The notes under the pieces: model-generated
Seen by the model: the letters and a program-made list of their open reading frames with translations, nothing else
The model's database searches: none
What the model was told of the DNA's origin: nothing
Part shown: positions 61,551-61,601 of the stretch, one piece after another
How the letters are laid out: every line of letters starts with the position of its first letter
Position numbering within the stretch: position 1 is the stretch's first letter
Origin: JAFLCM01 sp964510955
GTDB taxonomy: Bacteria; Planctomycetota; Phycisphaerae; Phycisphaerales; UBA1924
DNA length: 61,601 nt
Direction of reading: 5' to 3'
Assembly: GCA_964510955.1 (NCBI GenBank)
Contig: CAZEDW010000024.1
Coordinates: 1-61,601 of the forward strand
Program-made: the position numbers and the translations under genes

Positions 61551-61601
61551 AGCCTCTAACACTATGCGTTGTTGAGGGTTCTGAGGCAGATGAGTGAGCA
61601 G

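Noticed and set aside
59964..61562. 532-residue minus-strand ORF opposite the hydantoinase gene
   Set aside because: Antisense shadow with Gly/Val/Asp bias; the plus-strand gene has every metal ligand.

Overview
This window reads as a chromosomal segment of a high-GC planctomycete, most likely of the class Phycisphaerae. The grounds are the coding style (very high GC with many long antisense shadow ORFs), secreted proteins ending in a Cys-bounded dockerin-like pair of calcium loops, a Gram-negative-type envelope (LpxI, lipoproteins, a type II secretion operon with secretin), a eukaryote-like UDP-sugar pyrophosphorylase, and short GC-rich dispersed repeats of the CCGCGGAGG and CACGGATG kinds. 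I see no rRNA, tRNA, CRISPR array, transposase or phage gene. The placement is an inference; no marker gene was searched.

Layout. 146-14828: housekeeping and single-gene units: a PDZ-less HtrA-type protease, an FHA-GAF-PP2C phosphatase, transketolase, a GyrI-like protein, a secreted dockerin-like protein, lipoproteins, a thioesterase, prfB with a programmed frameshift, two metallo-beta-lactamase-fold hydrolases, an alpha/beta hydrolase, and a MarR regulator plus SRPBCC protein. 14955-20323: trpE, two YceI-domain exported proteins, TerC and a LysM protein. 20333-34192 (minus strand): one long type II secretion operon transcribed gspE-F-G-H-I-J-K-L-M-C/P-D plus a terminal lipoprotein. Almost every junction overlaps by 1-7 bp; the main exception is gspG-gspH, which is split by a 161-bp element bounded by 32-bp inverted repeats. 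34488-40680: four tandem, diverged paralogues of exported LTxxQ-motif (Spy/CpxP-like) proteins with one small Cys-bearing ORF among them. 40684-46549: proC, accA, a cupin, lpxI, phoU and a UDPGP-family pyrophosphorylase. 46928-54075: a cold-shock protein, an FmdB-like protein, the ResB/CcsA pair for cytochrome c maturation, and a HAMP-linked class III nucleotide cyclase. 54115-61550: a zinc-ribbon mini-protein, AraC and Fur-family regulators, a VOC-domain protein, a second dockerin-like protein, ahcY preceded by an ArsR-methyltransferase regulator (SahR-like), and a hydantoinase/dihydropyrimidinase.

Most notable observations. (1) prfB keeps the RF2 autoregulatory +1 frameshift but with CTT-TAA-C instead of CTT-TGA-C, with no Shine-Dalgarno-like stimulator and a perfect 8-bp-arm inverted repeat 5 nt upstream. 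(2) The inverted-repeat element between gspG and gspH leaves gspH without any ATG/GTG/TTG start upstream of its FTLIEL motif; the only plausible in-frame start is an ATT behind an AGGGA. The same repeat arm sits at the equivalent spot in the gspJ leader. (3) The four-gene LTxxQ array next to the secretion operon is the best candidate for an undescribed system. (4) Nine-base G/C tracts lie near the 5' ends of both gspF and gspD.

Starts were moved inward from the longest ORF wherever a signal peptide, family N-terminus, Shine-Dalgarno sequence or upstream overlap supported it. Positions on the minus strand are given low to high.
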